This document shows, one piece after another, positions 13,105 to 25,600 of a stretch of DNA of 64,000 nucleotides (positions are counted from its first letter, which is position 1; every line of letters starts with the position of its first letter). The stretch is taken from NCBI RefSeq assembly GCF_002443255.2, contig NW_019211459.1, positions 2,495,751 through 2,559,750 on the forward strand, written 5' to 3'. The translations under genes and the position numbers were made by a program. Under the pieces are notes generated by a model. It worked only from the letters and a program-made list of their open reading frames with translations. It was not told the DNA's origin and made no database searches. Source of the stretch: Varroa destructor. Lineage: Eukaryota > Arthropoda > Arachnida > Mesostigmata > Varroidae.

Positions 13105-16100
13105 GCAGCAGCAACAACAGCACAACAATGCCCCTGGCGGTAGCAGTGGCCAGGATGGCACGAGCAGTTCGCAACAAAGCGGTACGGCAGGTACCGCGGC
13201 TGGATCCGATGGCACGGGAACAAGCACCGGCTACGCAAGTCCTGCAAGTAGCATGGCAAGCCTGCAAAGCGGGCTGAATGCCGACGACAGCGCGGAACCG
13301 AACAGCACGCCGGCGATCGTACTCTACGTGGTCGACCCAACACCGTTGCACGCCGCTGGCGACGAGGAGGCTCGCCGTCTTGCGCTTCTTGCATTGCATG
13401 CATGCTTCGAGCGTACGCTGTCCCAGCTACCAGGACACGTACGTGCCAATGTGCAATTGCAAATTGTCCCGCTTGAAGCGGTGCTGGCCGTGGAGCAGTG
13501 CGCTAGCCCTGCAAAACGTCATGACCTGCTTGTTCAAACCGCGCTGTCGCTCTTCTACCAGAGCGGACCTACGCTGCCAGCGGTTACCCCGCCCGGACAG
13601 GTTAGTTCTATACAGATAGAGTTACCATTATATACACGAGTATACATAAATTATCTGTGTATGCACATGTTGTATTAAGTAAGCGAATCTGTTTCTCAAC
13701 AGAACAATGATTAATTCTGCGTGATCACTGCGTTCTGCAGGTAAAAAGCTTAACAGGTATGGGCCCTGCAGCCTCGCAAGACCAGTTCATAAAGCGAAAA
13801 ATGCAAAGTCAACAGGCTATAGCCGAATCGAGTAAAACCGCTACTACCTTGAATGGACCAACATCAAATCACCGGCCTGCAGGAAGTCCAGACACGGACA
13901 CGACTTTAAACGCGAGCAGCAGCATCGTAGACGATATTCGAACGTTCAATCCACCGTTTATACTCGCGCCGACAAAAGATAAACAGGCGGAGTTGGGAGA
14001 AATGTTCGGCGACCACCAGGAGCGATCGTCTATTCTATTTGTGTCGTATTGCTTGTCAGAAGATCAACGATGGCTACTGGCCAGTGTGAGCACAGAACGC
14101 GGCGAATTACTCCGCAACGCGTCTATCAATGTCGCGGTACCCGACCGGACACGACGTAAGCGGGCATCGGCCCGTTTTCTTGGTCTCAACAAACTCATGG
14201 AGTTCGTGCTGGATGTGGTATCCGTAGGAGCGGTTCGACCATGGCGTCTCGTAATCGGGCGACTTGGCCGCATCGGTCATGGCGAACTCAAGGAGTGGGC
14301 AACGTTACTATCTCGGAAGAGTCTACTACGATACTCACGGCATCTGCGTGAGCTTTGTGCTCAGTGTGGGGTATTATCTTCACCTCTCGATGTACCCTGT
14401 ATCCTCAGTGCCTGCTTGGTGTCGTTAGAGGCAGACAGTTGCCTTCAGGTACATGTCTTGATCATCATAGGGTAATTAGCTAATATAGTGTTCTCCAGCA
14501 AATAGCGAAGCTAGCGATGAGAGAATAAATCAAACGTTTGTATTTTCGTCTAGCATTTGAATATCCATTAAGCATCTAACTAGAGCTTATGTTTAATCTT
14601 AGCTACGTCTATCATCATAACCAGATTAAACGTTTAATATATATAATTAAATAATAATTTCCCGTCTAATAATGGTATAGGTGTTTGCTGACCAGTGTTC
14701 ACCTGACGAACGCGTTTCGACCAACGCTCAACGATGTGAGTTGTCCACGCCAAGTGATGCAACGTGTACACACATACTCGTATTCCCGACTTCAGCAACC
14801 ACCCAGAGTTCCCAAGCCACCTTCAATCATCTAGCGGAAGACCACATGGACTTGGGTAATGATGACGAGCTGTTCAATACGATCACACAAGACATGGATG
14901 GACCAGACAACTTTGACGACATTGTTAACTGGAATCTCGATGCTTCGCCGGAAAACAATATGACCGGGGGTATTGGTGATGACAGCGCCCAAGGCAGCGG
15001 TATCGGGGGGCTAGGTAGTATGCGCAACGCAAGAAGTCCCAACGATGACCCGATGGCAAGCATCATGATGGGCTCCGGAGGTGGATCGGGGATGGGCCTT
15101 CACAACGGGCTGCCGTCGGGCGGTCTAGGTAGTGGAGGGGTGTCGGTTGGAGGTCCTTCATCAGGTGGTGTTAATGGAAATCGATTGGGAGCTGGTGGAT
15201 ATGGAGAGTTCTTACTGGGCGGTGAAGAACCAATGCAATTATTGCAGCAGCCTCTCGCTCTAGGTTACCTTGTTTCAACCGCTCCGGCTGGACCCTTGCC
15301 AAAATGGTTTTGGGCAGCGTGTCCACATCTTGAAGGTGTCAACCCCGTCTTCCTAAAAGTATGTTGTATGTTATATATTAATAGGTTCAATTGCAAAAAT
15401 ACGATGAAGAGATTTGTAAACGTTTGCATATGTTAAACCGGTTGATCTAAATTAGGTTATATATGAAGCCTTCTGATAACACACTATATGTGTTGTTGTT
15501 GTTGTGTTATTTCATAGAGTGCTTTAGTCCTGCATTCACCTACAGTGCACCAGAACCAGGACGACATCTTGCACGGAAATCAGCGTAATGGCCATCCGCT
15601 TGATTCTAATCTCACTACCGATGTATTGCGGTAAGCGCCGTTAAAACCATTATGAATATCGGGTTGTCAACTCAATCTGAGCGACGGACAATAACGCAGT
15701 TTTCATAAATGATACACATTCTTAGTTCGAGCACCCTAATAATGCTAACATTTCATGGTTTTATTTATAACGTAGATCAAAGGAAGTTTTGGCTTTTTAC
15801 AGGCCCAAAAATTCGGAAATTCATATTTTACCATATAATTAGATAATAATAATTAGTAGAATACACGTTGCTGTCAAAAATACCGTAGATCCAAATATTT
15901 TGTTGCATAAATATATGTTATTTTGCATCCGCTTGGTACCCTTTGCCATAACTTTTAGACATTACTTACCGTGACGCCAACATTTCAAAAATTGTCTAAA
16001 GGTAATGTTTTCGTATAGAAGGGCATACATTCATATAGAATGTTGTTGGGGCTCTTTAGCAGTGTAACTGGTTTTGTAGTGAAGCGTCTTAAAATTGAAA

Positions 16101-16420
16101 TCACTCGTTTCGGCCAATCTTTATCGTGTTTATGTTGTCCGGGTGATTCCTTGATCAGAAAAATATGTACCTAAGCTGTTCTACATGAGCAAAATGGGTG
16201 CAAAAAAAATGGGTTCATTCCGCTGAAATCGTTTTTCCAACGTTTCATAGATATATATTTACACGAAAATGACGTTTTTCTGTACAGGTATGTGCTGGAG
16301 GGCTATAATGCCCTCTCATGGCTTCGATTGAGTCCGACAACTCATGATCGAGCCTCCTGTCTGCCTCTACATGTTCAGAACCTGTTGACGTTGTATCATG
16401 CCCTTCATGCCCTCTTATGA
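1290..16420 (+). CDS. MED13: Mediator complex subunit 13 (MED13, skuld-like), 5'-partial
   Basis: MED13 is the largest subunit of the nuclear CDK8 kinase module (CDK8, cyclin C, MED12, MED13); it links the module to core Mediator and represses or tunes RNA polymerase II transcription. I see 15 exons: 1290-1473, 2146-2330, 2628-3881, 5293-5522, 5822-6846, 7065-7592, 7855-8750, 9091-9888, 10053-10205, 10370-10578, 12160-13600, 13741-14448, 14681-15358, 15518-15630, 16288-16420. All junctions are GT-AG and keep frame, giving 2,844 residues to a TGA. The N-terminal domain (residues 1 to about 240) shows [35 protein letters not shown] and [10 protein letters not shown]. The C-terminal half shows [99 protein letters not shown] and [17 protein letters not shown], the Argonaute-like MID/PIWI region of MED13. 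It is longer than human MED13 because of Gly/Ala/Thr/Ser-rich and Gln-rich inserts. The initiator exon is outside the window. Family assignment is secure; small internal exon variants are possible. Confidence 0.96.
2036..2067. repeat. (AT)n microsatellite in MED13 intron
   Basis: An uninterrupted AT dinucleotide run of about 32 bases lies in the intron between the first two visible MED13 exons, about 80 bases before the acceptor at 2146. Confidence 0.95.
3882..5292. other. MED13 intron of 1.4 kb, no supported gene
   Basis: This intron separates the large glycine/threonine-rich exon from the exon encoding a Cys-containing segment (TCACF). It is AT-rich. A 142-codon antisense open frame at 4730-5158 matches no family I recognise, and its length is near chance expectation for a window of this size. 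A T-rich polypyrimidine tract (about 5262-5284) precedes the acceptor. Confidence 0.6.
10579..12159. other. longest MED13 intron (1.6 kb), no supported gene
   Basis: The donor follows the codon run for the ALAKTF segment and the acceptor precedes DGILKVG, both well conserved in MED13. I see no repeat, RNA gene or coding signal inside. Intron phase 2 is kept across it. Confidence 0.7.
12557..12616 (+). repeat. MED13: alanine-codon tract in MED13
   Basis: Twenty GCN codons, interrupted once by a threonine and once by a valine, follow a lysine/glutamine-rich stretch in exon 11. Such tracts are typical of disordered linkers in arthropod transcription regulators; no specific function can be read from it. 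Confidence 0.9.
13010..13120 (+). repeat. MED13: CAG/CAA tract encoding 37 consecutive glutamines in MED13
   Basis: The tract is 111 bases of mixed CAG and CAA codons in frame with MED13 (about residues 2105-2141 of the visible protein). It lies in the variable linker between the segment containing [17 protein letters not shown] and the conserved [10 protein letters not shown] block. CAA interruptions break the pure CAG repeat, which usually slows slippage. Confidence 0.97.
15631..16287. other. last MED13 intron (657 bp), no supported gene
   Basis: AT-rich sequence between the exon ending in the split arginine of VLR and the terminal exon. No coding or RNA signal was seen. Confidence 0.7.
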
Positions 16421-17021
16421 GAAAGTGAATCACATTCCTCAAGAAGAGGCGCTACAGACAATAAGATGGCATAGCAGCTGTACAGAAAAACAGACAACAT
16501 GCCGATGACGAAGGGGAATTGCTTCACATCAAAGAATCGTTTCGTCTACGTATTTCAACAGTGACATCGACCTTCGTTGAGTATCAATAGCTCGCTGCAT
16601 TAATCATCTGTATCTATGAGATCAAGCTTCTGTGTGGGAACAAGTTTAAGCGTGAACGGATTTTGGTATCTGCACGCGAGAACACGATGTTGGCTCGACC
16701 CAGAGTGCTTGATGTGTCAGGGACACACAATATCATGCTTACCACTCCAACGCAATTAGACAAAATAGCCTTATTTCCGCTATTCAGGTACACACGTATA
16801 TATTGCTGCTGCGACTGCGTGATTCACGTATATACAATTTCCATACATATGTGTACAGCTGCTGATAAGAAAACCGGTGGAGACGCAGGGTGTTTTTCGG
16901 GTAAATTGGTCTGATGGTTTTTTGGCGCACGCGCGACACAGACTCTTCTTTCTTTTAGATATTTTCTAGGCTTTAGCTGGCCCCACACCCAAATAGAAAA
17001 AGCCAAAACGAGTACTTCTCA

Positions 17022-17027
17022 AATAAA
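17022..17027 (+). promoter_or_regulatory. candidate MED13 polyadenylation signal AATAAA
   Basis: First canonical AATAAA downstream of the MED13 stop, 602 bases on. Position only; there is no transcript evidence, and later AATAAA copies exist (for example 18833-18838). Confidence 0.3.
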
Positions 17028-17823
17028 TCACGCCGGGTAAAGTGGGCGGAAAGAGAAGTTGCGCATTCTTTGTCGCATTTTTTGCACCAACCATTATCCA
17101 GCTGAAGACACTGTTTTGTACATAAGATATTTATCCCTTAATTGAACTAAACCTATTCAATAGGTAAACATTGACCGAATCACAGACAGAGATAGAATAC
17201 GCAAATATGTAATGAATGTAAACAGAACAACAACAAATAGTTTCTAGTTCATGTTAACTAATAGAAGCTAAACACGGTAGACTCCATACGGATGTAAGAA
17301 AAACACGAAAAATATCAGCAGGCGGTTCTACTAACCCGGGTGCCTGTACATGATTTCTCCATTGAGTCTACACTGACTAGGGCGCTCGGATAAGCAAGTA
17401 GGTGAGCATAGATAGAAACAATAGCAGTAAGAGTACTGGTAGTAGTAAAAGAAGAAGAAAAAAATCAACATCAGCAACAATTATAATGCTAATATACCTA
17501 TTAAAATTGGCGTCATGTCGTTGTATTTACCTACGTGTACATTGATTACAACAGGTGTCGACGTGTAAATGGGTATACATACGTATAAAAAAATATTTAC
17601 ATCTAATTATGACTATAATGATGGCTTAAGTGATGCTGGAATAGGTAGGATACTCTATATAAAATAAGAGATTTACGTCGTTGTCATCACGACATTGTTT
17701 GCCTGCGAAATGTTTCCGCCGCACCAAACTTCGTTGAACATGGCCCCATCGCCAGACGACAGAGCAACATCACATACCATTTTCAAATCTCCAGCGAGAG
17801 AGAGTGAGACTTTAGTAAAAATT

Positions 17824-17827
<4 letters not shown>

Positions 17828-17869
<42 letters not shown>
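17828..17869. repeat. (TA)n microsatellite
   Basis: Uninterrupted TA run of 42 bases, among the longest simple repeats in the window. Confidence 0.97.
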
Positions 17870-17872
<3 letters not shown>

Positions 17873-19428
17873 CAAGTATAGGCTAGACGGTACATTACAA
17901 ACACTACCATGATTAAAAAAACGACAATAATACAGTAAACACTCAGTGAAACACCAATAAACAATAATTATTAGATATACGATTACGTGACACAGCCATG
18001 GAACGAACTCTGAAGGCCCCAAATTCAATGAAATACGTCTTCCGTAATGCTGCAAGCCGCAACCTATAGTGTAAGCCCAATAGCAATGTTCCTTTCGCTA
18101 TATTAGCCCCATCATCTGAAGCCTTGAGAATCGTGAACGCACCTTCTTTCGAAGGCCTTCATAGAAGATGGACATGTCAAATGGCGCACGTGCATGCCAG
18201 TTCAGATAGAAATACGAGAATCATATTTTGGATTTCAGCCTTCATGCGGGTGGACGGAGCCCAGATCGTGTACAAGTAAGAAGAATGATCCTTACCAAAA
18301 GCACGCTAGAAAAAACCGTTTGAAAGATGGGCGCTTATTACTTTACACGACGTTAGATGGTAAACGCTACTGATTTCGTCCGGGGATTTTAAATTAAAAG
18401 TGACAAACGCAAAACATGATACACTCGTAGACATCACTTCGTTCATAGATCGTGAAGAACGATAGGTTGATTCTAAACATCTTCACTATTAGAGATTACG
18501 CTGAAAACAAGTAGAGGTTCCTGTACTCTTTGTGGCAACCATTAAAACGAAAGCTTAAGACAGCGTACTTTGTCTATAGACAACCGCGGCGGATGGTTAG
18601 CCTATATCTTTATGCTTCTTCACCATCAGATTTGCAGTTTCTTTGACGACCTAGTCCACTGATTCTGAGTGTACTTCAAATAACACAAAATAGCGCTCCT
18701 GTCCTCCGGCTTTAAGGTGAACTAGACTTCGCCGTTACCTTCGCTTGCATTCAGGAATGGTGCGTGGTTATGATACAAAATTCGCAATAACACTATAACC
18801 AGTAAGTGAGAGAAGTGCATGTAAAATAGAAAAATAAATTCTTCGGAAGTTTGTTGATGCATTTCGTTACATCAGTAACGTTCTGTAAAAGCGGACGTCT
18901 GCAGAATGAACAACATCATATGGTTACGTGTTTATGTTTTACTGTATGACTAGATTTGCAGTGTCCGATAGCTGACATTGCTCAACGCTGCTGAAAAGGA
19001 GATGAATAAATCCGTCTTCGTAAGAAATCCCAGACCATTTTGGTGTAATGATGTGTGGACTTATACTCCAGTGGCAGATGCAGTCAAGCAGTGCTTTACG
19101 ATCATTTTAGACAGTACACAGGATTGAATTAGTGAAATACGTTCGAATCTTATCATTTGGGGACGCTAGCATATACCGACGTAAAGAGAGAGTTGACAAC
19201 CAAAAGAAAACTATAGGCTTGTCAGGCTTAGCTACAGGCGTCTGAAGCAGCCGATGGTGCAGAAGCTAGTGATAGCTCAGAAACGAGATCCTTCTTTTTC
19301 CGCCCTATCCTACAGAGATTATCTGTCGTGGTGGGCTGGCGAGCAGCCGAATAGCGACAGACTAACAAGCTCATTATCAATACATACGTGGAGTGAAGTA
19401 TGAGCGACACATACAACTCTTCTCTATC

Positions 19429-19446
19429 TATATATATATATATATA
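19429..19446. repeat. (TA)n microsatellite
   Basis: Short TA run of about 18 bases. Confidence 0.9.
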
Positions 19447-19583
19447 CAAACCTTCAGACACATCTCTTCAAGCACTCATTCACCTATCGGAATTATGTAC
19501 ATTGTACAATGACTGACGACAAGAATGACGGTACGCTAAGAATTACCATATACAGATAATGTGTGTGATTACTACATATGCGA

Positions 19584-19604
19584 GTGTGTGTGTGTGTGTG
19601 TGTG
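19584..19604. repeat. (GT)n microsatellite
   Basis: Short GT run of about 21 bases. Confidence 0.9.
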
Positions 19605-20403
19605 GGTGGTGATTGACCGTCTATGTATAATATAATGGATCTAGATTCTAGGTAGAAGGTCACGACAATGTATTCATTCTTCCATACAATATCTTCAATG
19701 TTGTACGGGAAATAACAGCTAGCAAGATCACAATGAATCGGTGTGATGACGATAACAATTTGCTGTAATGATTAGTACTAAACGATGCTACAAGGATTTT
19801 TGCGACTATATATATTCATATGAGTACTACTACTAGAATTGTAGTTGTAGGTTTTTTTATTACTATATATCTGTATTGATATTATTATCACGGTGATGAT
19901 TGCTATACGATAACAAAATTGCTCGAGGTAGAGCAAATTATATATACGATGGTAACATGAGGAGAAAAATACACATGTAATAACAACAGTAATGGTCATA
20001 ATTACATCGATTTTACGTGTTGATCAAGTAACAAACGAAAACTGACGATAGCAACGCTGATAGATGATCTAACTGTCGTCGGCAGCGCGATCTACCGTCA
20101 ACCATGTGACCGAGCGCCGACACCTCGGACAGAGCGACTGATAAACGAAGCGACTATCTCACGGCGCTAAGAAAGAAACTACGTTATAGCACAGAAACGT
20201 GGAGGAAAACGTGAAAAAAAAAAAAGAGAGGCTAACACTCCTCGTTCTAGTGAAAGCAATCGCACACAGAAATCGACGAAAAACAAACGGCAGTAATAAT
20301 CAAGCAGATGATAGAAATGGCGGGAAACGGCTGTCTATGATCGCTATCGTAACGATGAGAGAAAACACACGAGAAGCATCTGTCATCTCGGGCGAAATAG
20401 CAG

Positions 20404-20404
<1 letters not shown>

Positions 20405-20443
<39 letters not shown>
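20405..20443. repeat. compound (TA)n(CA)n microsatellite
   Basis: A TA run passes directly into a CA run. Confidence 0.95.
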
Positions 20444-20444
<1 letters not shown>

Positions 20445-20589
20445 TGGGATGCGCATAGTTGATGATGACGACGACAAATGAAACCATTACTATGGATGAA
20501 AATATGATATAAATACTTGAACAAGCAATGAACTATCTAGACGACGACGACAGTAAAAGCGATAATGGAACAATTATGTAATAATAATT

Positions 20590-20614
20590 ACACACACACA
20601 CACACACACACACA
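20590..20614. repeat. (AC)n microsatellite
   Basis: AC run of about 25 bases, less than 150 bases from the preceding compound repeat. Confidence 0.95.
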
Positions 20615-22605
20615 TAATGTAATGCGAAAATAAAAATGTGAAATAGAAATGACTTCTGATACAAAGGTGACGTAAGCGCAGCAAGTATTTATTACGACAA
20701 TTGTAGTTCTACTATTATTGACGACGGTATGTATTGAATAAGATTAAGTACGGCAAAGATAAATTGCAGTAGTATGATTATAATAATAATGAACAATATA
20801 TGAGCGGCAGTAGAAAACAAAGATCCGACACACGAAGCAGACGAAAACGGCGGCGCTTACAAACTGCAGCCGTTTCCATGCGAGCCCAAACGGACATCAG
20901 TAGCTCGCAAATAACGATCATGTTTATTTGTTACGTACTATTATATTAGTGATGTTCGGGATAGCAGAACGAGCGGTAAAATACAGAGATTTCATAGTAA
21001 GCAATTTGCGCCCCTACGTTTCGTCAGCAAAAAGCTCTTTAATAACAGAGACACCTATCATGATTGCAATTGATATAATTCTTACGAGTATTTTTATCAT
21101 TAGCTCGATACTAATAGTGATAGTAGCGACTATCTATATAGGTTTTTATTCGATAACATATTGTAATAGCAATGAAGCAAGAAAATAAACAATTGAACGT
21201 CTTCTCTATGGCCCGCCGGTCTGCTAGAAACGGGATTCTTTTTTCTACAAATGATGACACAGTGACATCTACCCAGAGCTATCGGGTAACGATTTCTTAT
21301 TGCTCTTCCCCCACAGTCTTCATATTCCCCTTCGACTTTGAGCAGACGAGCATATAAAGCGTGTATTAAATCATAGTAATAATACTAAAAGGCAACATGG
21401 CAGAACCATTATCATGAAGATGCTTATGATAACGACAAACAAAGAGACAAAATCGACACAAATACAGAATCCATACATATATAAGAATAATACGTGTGTG
21501 TTAGTAGCAAAGTTATGTCAGGAATAATAAAATATAAATTCTAAGTAATAAATCGATAACTAAAGAAACTGAGATGCTGATAATGATGAAAAAAAGAGCC
21601 AGCAGGACAAGGATGATGACAAGCGGCAGAAAGGAAAAGAGTAAACACGATAATAGTAAAAATAAATAATGACAATTATTGTTGATATCTAACCCCCGTC
21701 GCCTACTTAATCGATACTTAGCGCGAAGATCGTTTTTAGCCGGAACGAACAGGTACAGGAGCGTCATTTATTTGCTACAAACTAAGTTGTTCATGAGATT
21801 GATTCACTTATGCCTAATTTAAACAACTTCTTACTTGAGACTGAATTTACCGTGACGAATTTCTTGGAACTACCATTTGTTTCTTGAAGTATTACGTCTA
21901 GCTTTCTCTAGCCAGTTATTTACCGACGGAGCGTTTCAACTCGTGCTGAACATAGCCCGATCAAATTTGGGTATCATGGCAAGCGGGAAGGCTCTAGTAC
22001 ATCTGCAATAGGCTGTTCCTGTGTGGGGAGCTGATTTCTACGTCATAACTGACAGTTTGCCAGACATTGTCTGTCTACTACGCATCAATGGATAAAAGTA
22101 TGAAGAAATGCAATGTGACCCATTTTAATGTTTGCCAGTTGACAACGTTATAGAAAGAAAGAAACAATTCAGATTGTTACGTCGCAAACGCGAGACATCA
22201 TGTCACGTGACGCGTGTATGTGACGTGTATTAAAGATGTTCATCAAAAGGCCCTCACGGTAGGCGGAATACCAGTGGAAGAACGCAGATACCTCCCCCGG
22301 GTTAGCACGACAGATTAAGCTGACGTACCTGGGACGTCAAAGCCATTATGTACACGCGCACGCCACTCGCAGTGGACGCGATTGAAGTCGAAGCTCTTTC
22401 TATTCTGCTACCGTTGTACTTTGTGCAAGCTTGCCAGAAAGGCATACAGCATAGAACGAGTTCTGATAAAGATCAAACTTTTACACAGCATGTCATCTGC
22501 TGTTGCATAAAAACCCTGTTGACTAAGGCTGGATGTTTGGCATCATGACAAGCGTTACGATTGCTGATATTGCTGCGAGAGTATACATTTAAAATTTTTG
22601 CTAAA

Positions 22606-25600
22606 ATGATGGAAGCCAGTGACCTGGAAGAAGAAGAAAATGTCGTGGAACTCTATGAGCAGGCCAGGTGAGCGAGGGGCTAAACTGTTAGCGTCCACTA
22701 TGATATCAGAATACCCGGAAAGAAAAAGAAATTGTGATTTGAACGAATGGTTAAGTATAAGATAGGACGCATAACGATATTAGCACGAGTAAAGAACAAA
22801 TGTTTGTGCCTCACTCTTAAGTCTTCTACAAGTACTTGCATCGAGTCCTTTAAATGACGGTGGAACCATAGCTACTGCTGTCGTTCGACAAGTACCAAAT
22901 TTTTATTTCTAGACAATCCCTACGTAACTTTATCAAAAATTGCACACATACCATGCATCAATACCACATAGGTGGCCTTGCCATTATAAAACGTCCACAG
23001 TGTCCCAGACTTCCAATTCCAATGGCAACTGGACAAAGATTTTCACAGTCTGAATCAGGTAAAAATTAAATTAATGTGACATCAACTCTGCGCATTAGTA
23101 AAACAGTGTCTTGTCAAAATGTTGGCTTCTCACATGATCTGTATCTCAGGTTCGAACTAACTCGGCAAAGGAAAGCACATGAGTTTCAAAAACGCCTTTT
23201 AATAGAGTATGAAACCGAAGTACAACGTCTTCATGACCGCAATCAAGCGCTTGAAGCCGCGCTAAGAGATGCTGAGAAAAAAAAGGTGAGTTACCTTTGT
23301 CAAACTGCTGGCAGTAGATTTGACTACTCCTATCATTTGCAGTGACCCAGTTATGAGGCTTACTCTTCATGAATACACGCAATTTTACCTCTGTGCGGAT
23401 TACGTGTGCTCGATGGAGCTTGGCCCGCCAATTACTACCGCAACCTTCTTTTAACGTAAAATTTCTGTTTCTTGGGACTTGCAAACGTTATTGCTAAAAC
23501 TAAAAAGACGATGACTCATCGCAGGCGCGTCTTCAACAAGATATATCGGAAGCCGATGATTCTCCAACAAGCGAACCGGATGCCACCGGGCATTCGAGTG
23601 CCGAGGATATAAATGACGGAAGCTGTCCTGTCTCAAAGAGCGGTGACCTTCCGCCATTGCAGCGACTCGACCGATGCAAAACTGAATCAGTTCTGCTGAA
23701 CCGACGATGTCGAAGTACATGTTTGTCAACCCAGCCCACAGATTCGGAGATCCACGCCGAAGGTGGACCACTTGCGCCAGTCAATACCCTTCTTGTAGCT
23801 CATTTAGGCTGTGCGCAGTACCGCTCAAATGATGCCGAAAATAACGCGCTGGGTAATAATATCCGCGAGCTTCAAGATCAGGTCTAAAGTCTTAATCTAC
23901 TTTATTGTCTTAGGTGACGAAATACAATGCTTCCTTTTTATATGAGCAATAATTAAAAAATTAAAAATTGAGTGTTTTCCTGGTAGTAACAAAGTGTTTC
24001 AAAACTTGTGGCCGATTCTCCAGAAAATCAAGCATTTTCCCTGACAGATCGTTTATTTCAACACCTGGAAACTTTGAAAAAAATTGTACCTATAATGAAG
24101 AGTGCAACTTCGATATGAAAAATATCTTACAAAACGCGAGTCATTTTCTTGAGGACGTCAGGAACATGATATGATTAACGGTTCTTTTATTAAGGAGTTG
24201 TTATTGTGGTATCAACAAATAACCTATTTAATGAACTCACTGCTTCAGCTAGTCCCATTAGCGTTTGGGCCATATGAAAGAAAAAAACTATAGTTATAGT
24301 ATCTTGTAGCATTTGGCCATAACGGAAAATCTTTAAGTGATTTCCTTTTATCGCTGATAATTCGAACATAATAAAAGCAAATGTATTCTATATTCATACC
24401 CCTAATTACTTTAACTAACTTGGTTGTGTATTGAAAAAAAATCCCTCTTAACACATACATATTCTGACGTCCTGAATCAGGCAACACTGATGTAATGACG
24501 TACAACCGTAGATGATATATGCGCAAGCGCGGTTTCATTAAATTTCGACTTTTACTACTAGAATGAGTACAGAAGCCTGACAGTCTCATCAGAAGGAACG
24601 TCTTTGTTTCTTGAAGAATTATGGTCGAGCTTTGAAACATCTAGTAGTCTTTTAAAGATACTCATGTGTGGATCCTGATATTTTTTACAGATAGCCAACT
24701 TGAAAGAGGCGAACGCTAAATCGCTCGTAAAAGGTGACCAACAAGTCCGACAGGTAACCCGATTTGGACTATACGTATCTTTCTGACGCTGTGTTGTACG
24801 TGCATCAATAATAGGTGATGATAAAGGTAAATGTTGATGAAGCCATGCACCTGTCAACCGTCAGTGAGCTGAATGATCGTAGAAATGATTCGTTTCGTCG
24901 AATAATTGTCTTCGCTCGAAAAAAAAAAAGGTGCCCATTACTCTTGCTAAAGTATCTTAAAATTGTAATAAAAAAAAAGTAATCTAAAAGACTCGAAGTT
25001 AAGTTTCAAAGTATTTGGAATATTTTCAGATAGCGGAGCTTACAGAGGAGCTACTCGGCGTAAGGACCGCTTATGGCGAACTCGTAAATCAGGTGGAGCG
25101 TTTAATATATGAAAGGGTTAGTTCATATGACTAAAGGAAATGTGCACCTTTTCCGCTGGATCGGTCCCTTTGACAATAATTCTTAAGTTAATAACCTAAT
25201 GACGTCTGACTGTATTTTGATAGGTGTTCCTACATTCCTCTTCTTTTCAGAACTTATTTGAACGCGACGCTGCCGATATATCTGAACACAGAAGAACCCT
25301 TTCCCTGGAAAGGCCTTTGGCCGAAGTAAGAGAGAGTGTTTTTTCATCATGAAGCTGCACAAAAACGATTTACCATTTGGCATGACTGCAAACGCCATTA
25401 TTGCCAGTATAATAATTGAGTACCAGCATAACGGTCACCTACGAGTTCTTTTTTAGAGTATATGCATGAAGATACACCTACTGGTTTTAGCATTTAGTAT
25501 TGAGTTAGCTGTTCTAGAATCGTGAATAAATATTACTAAAAACAGTTTTAAAATTTGGAAAATTGCAGCTATTGTTCAGTGGTTCTGAACTTGTAACCTT

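Larger units (their letters stand above)
16421..22605. other. MED13 3' UTR and intergenic spacer, microsatellite-rich
   Basis: No exon on either strand could be supported over 6.2 kb. The first AATAAA after the MED13 stop is at 17022-17027, which would give a 3' UTR of about 600 bases, but a longer UTR is possible. Open frames here are short and mostly created by repeats. Confidence 0.6.

Noticed and set aside
12718..13403. Long minus-strand ORFs with poly-Cys or poly-Leu
   Set aside because: Antisense shadows of the glutamine tract of MED13.
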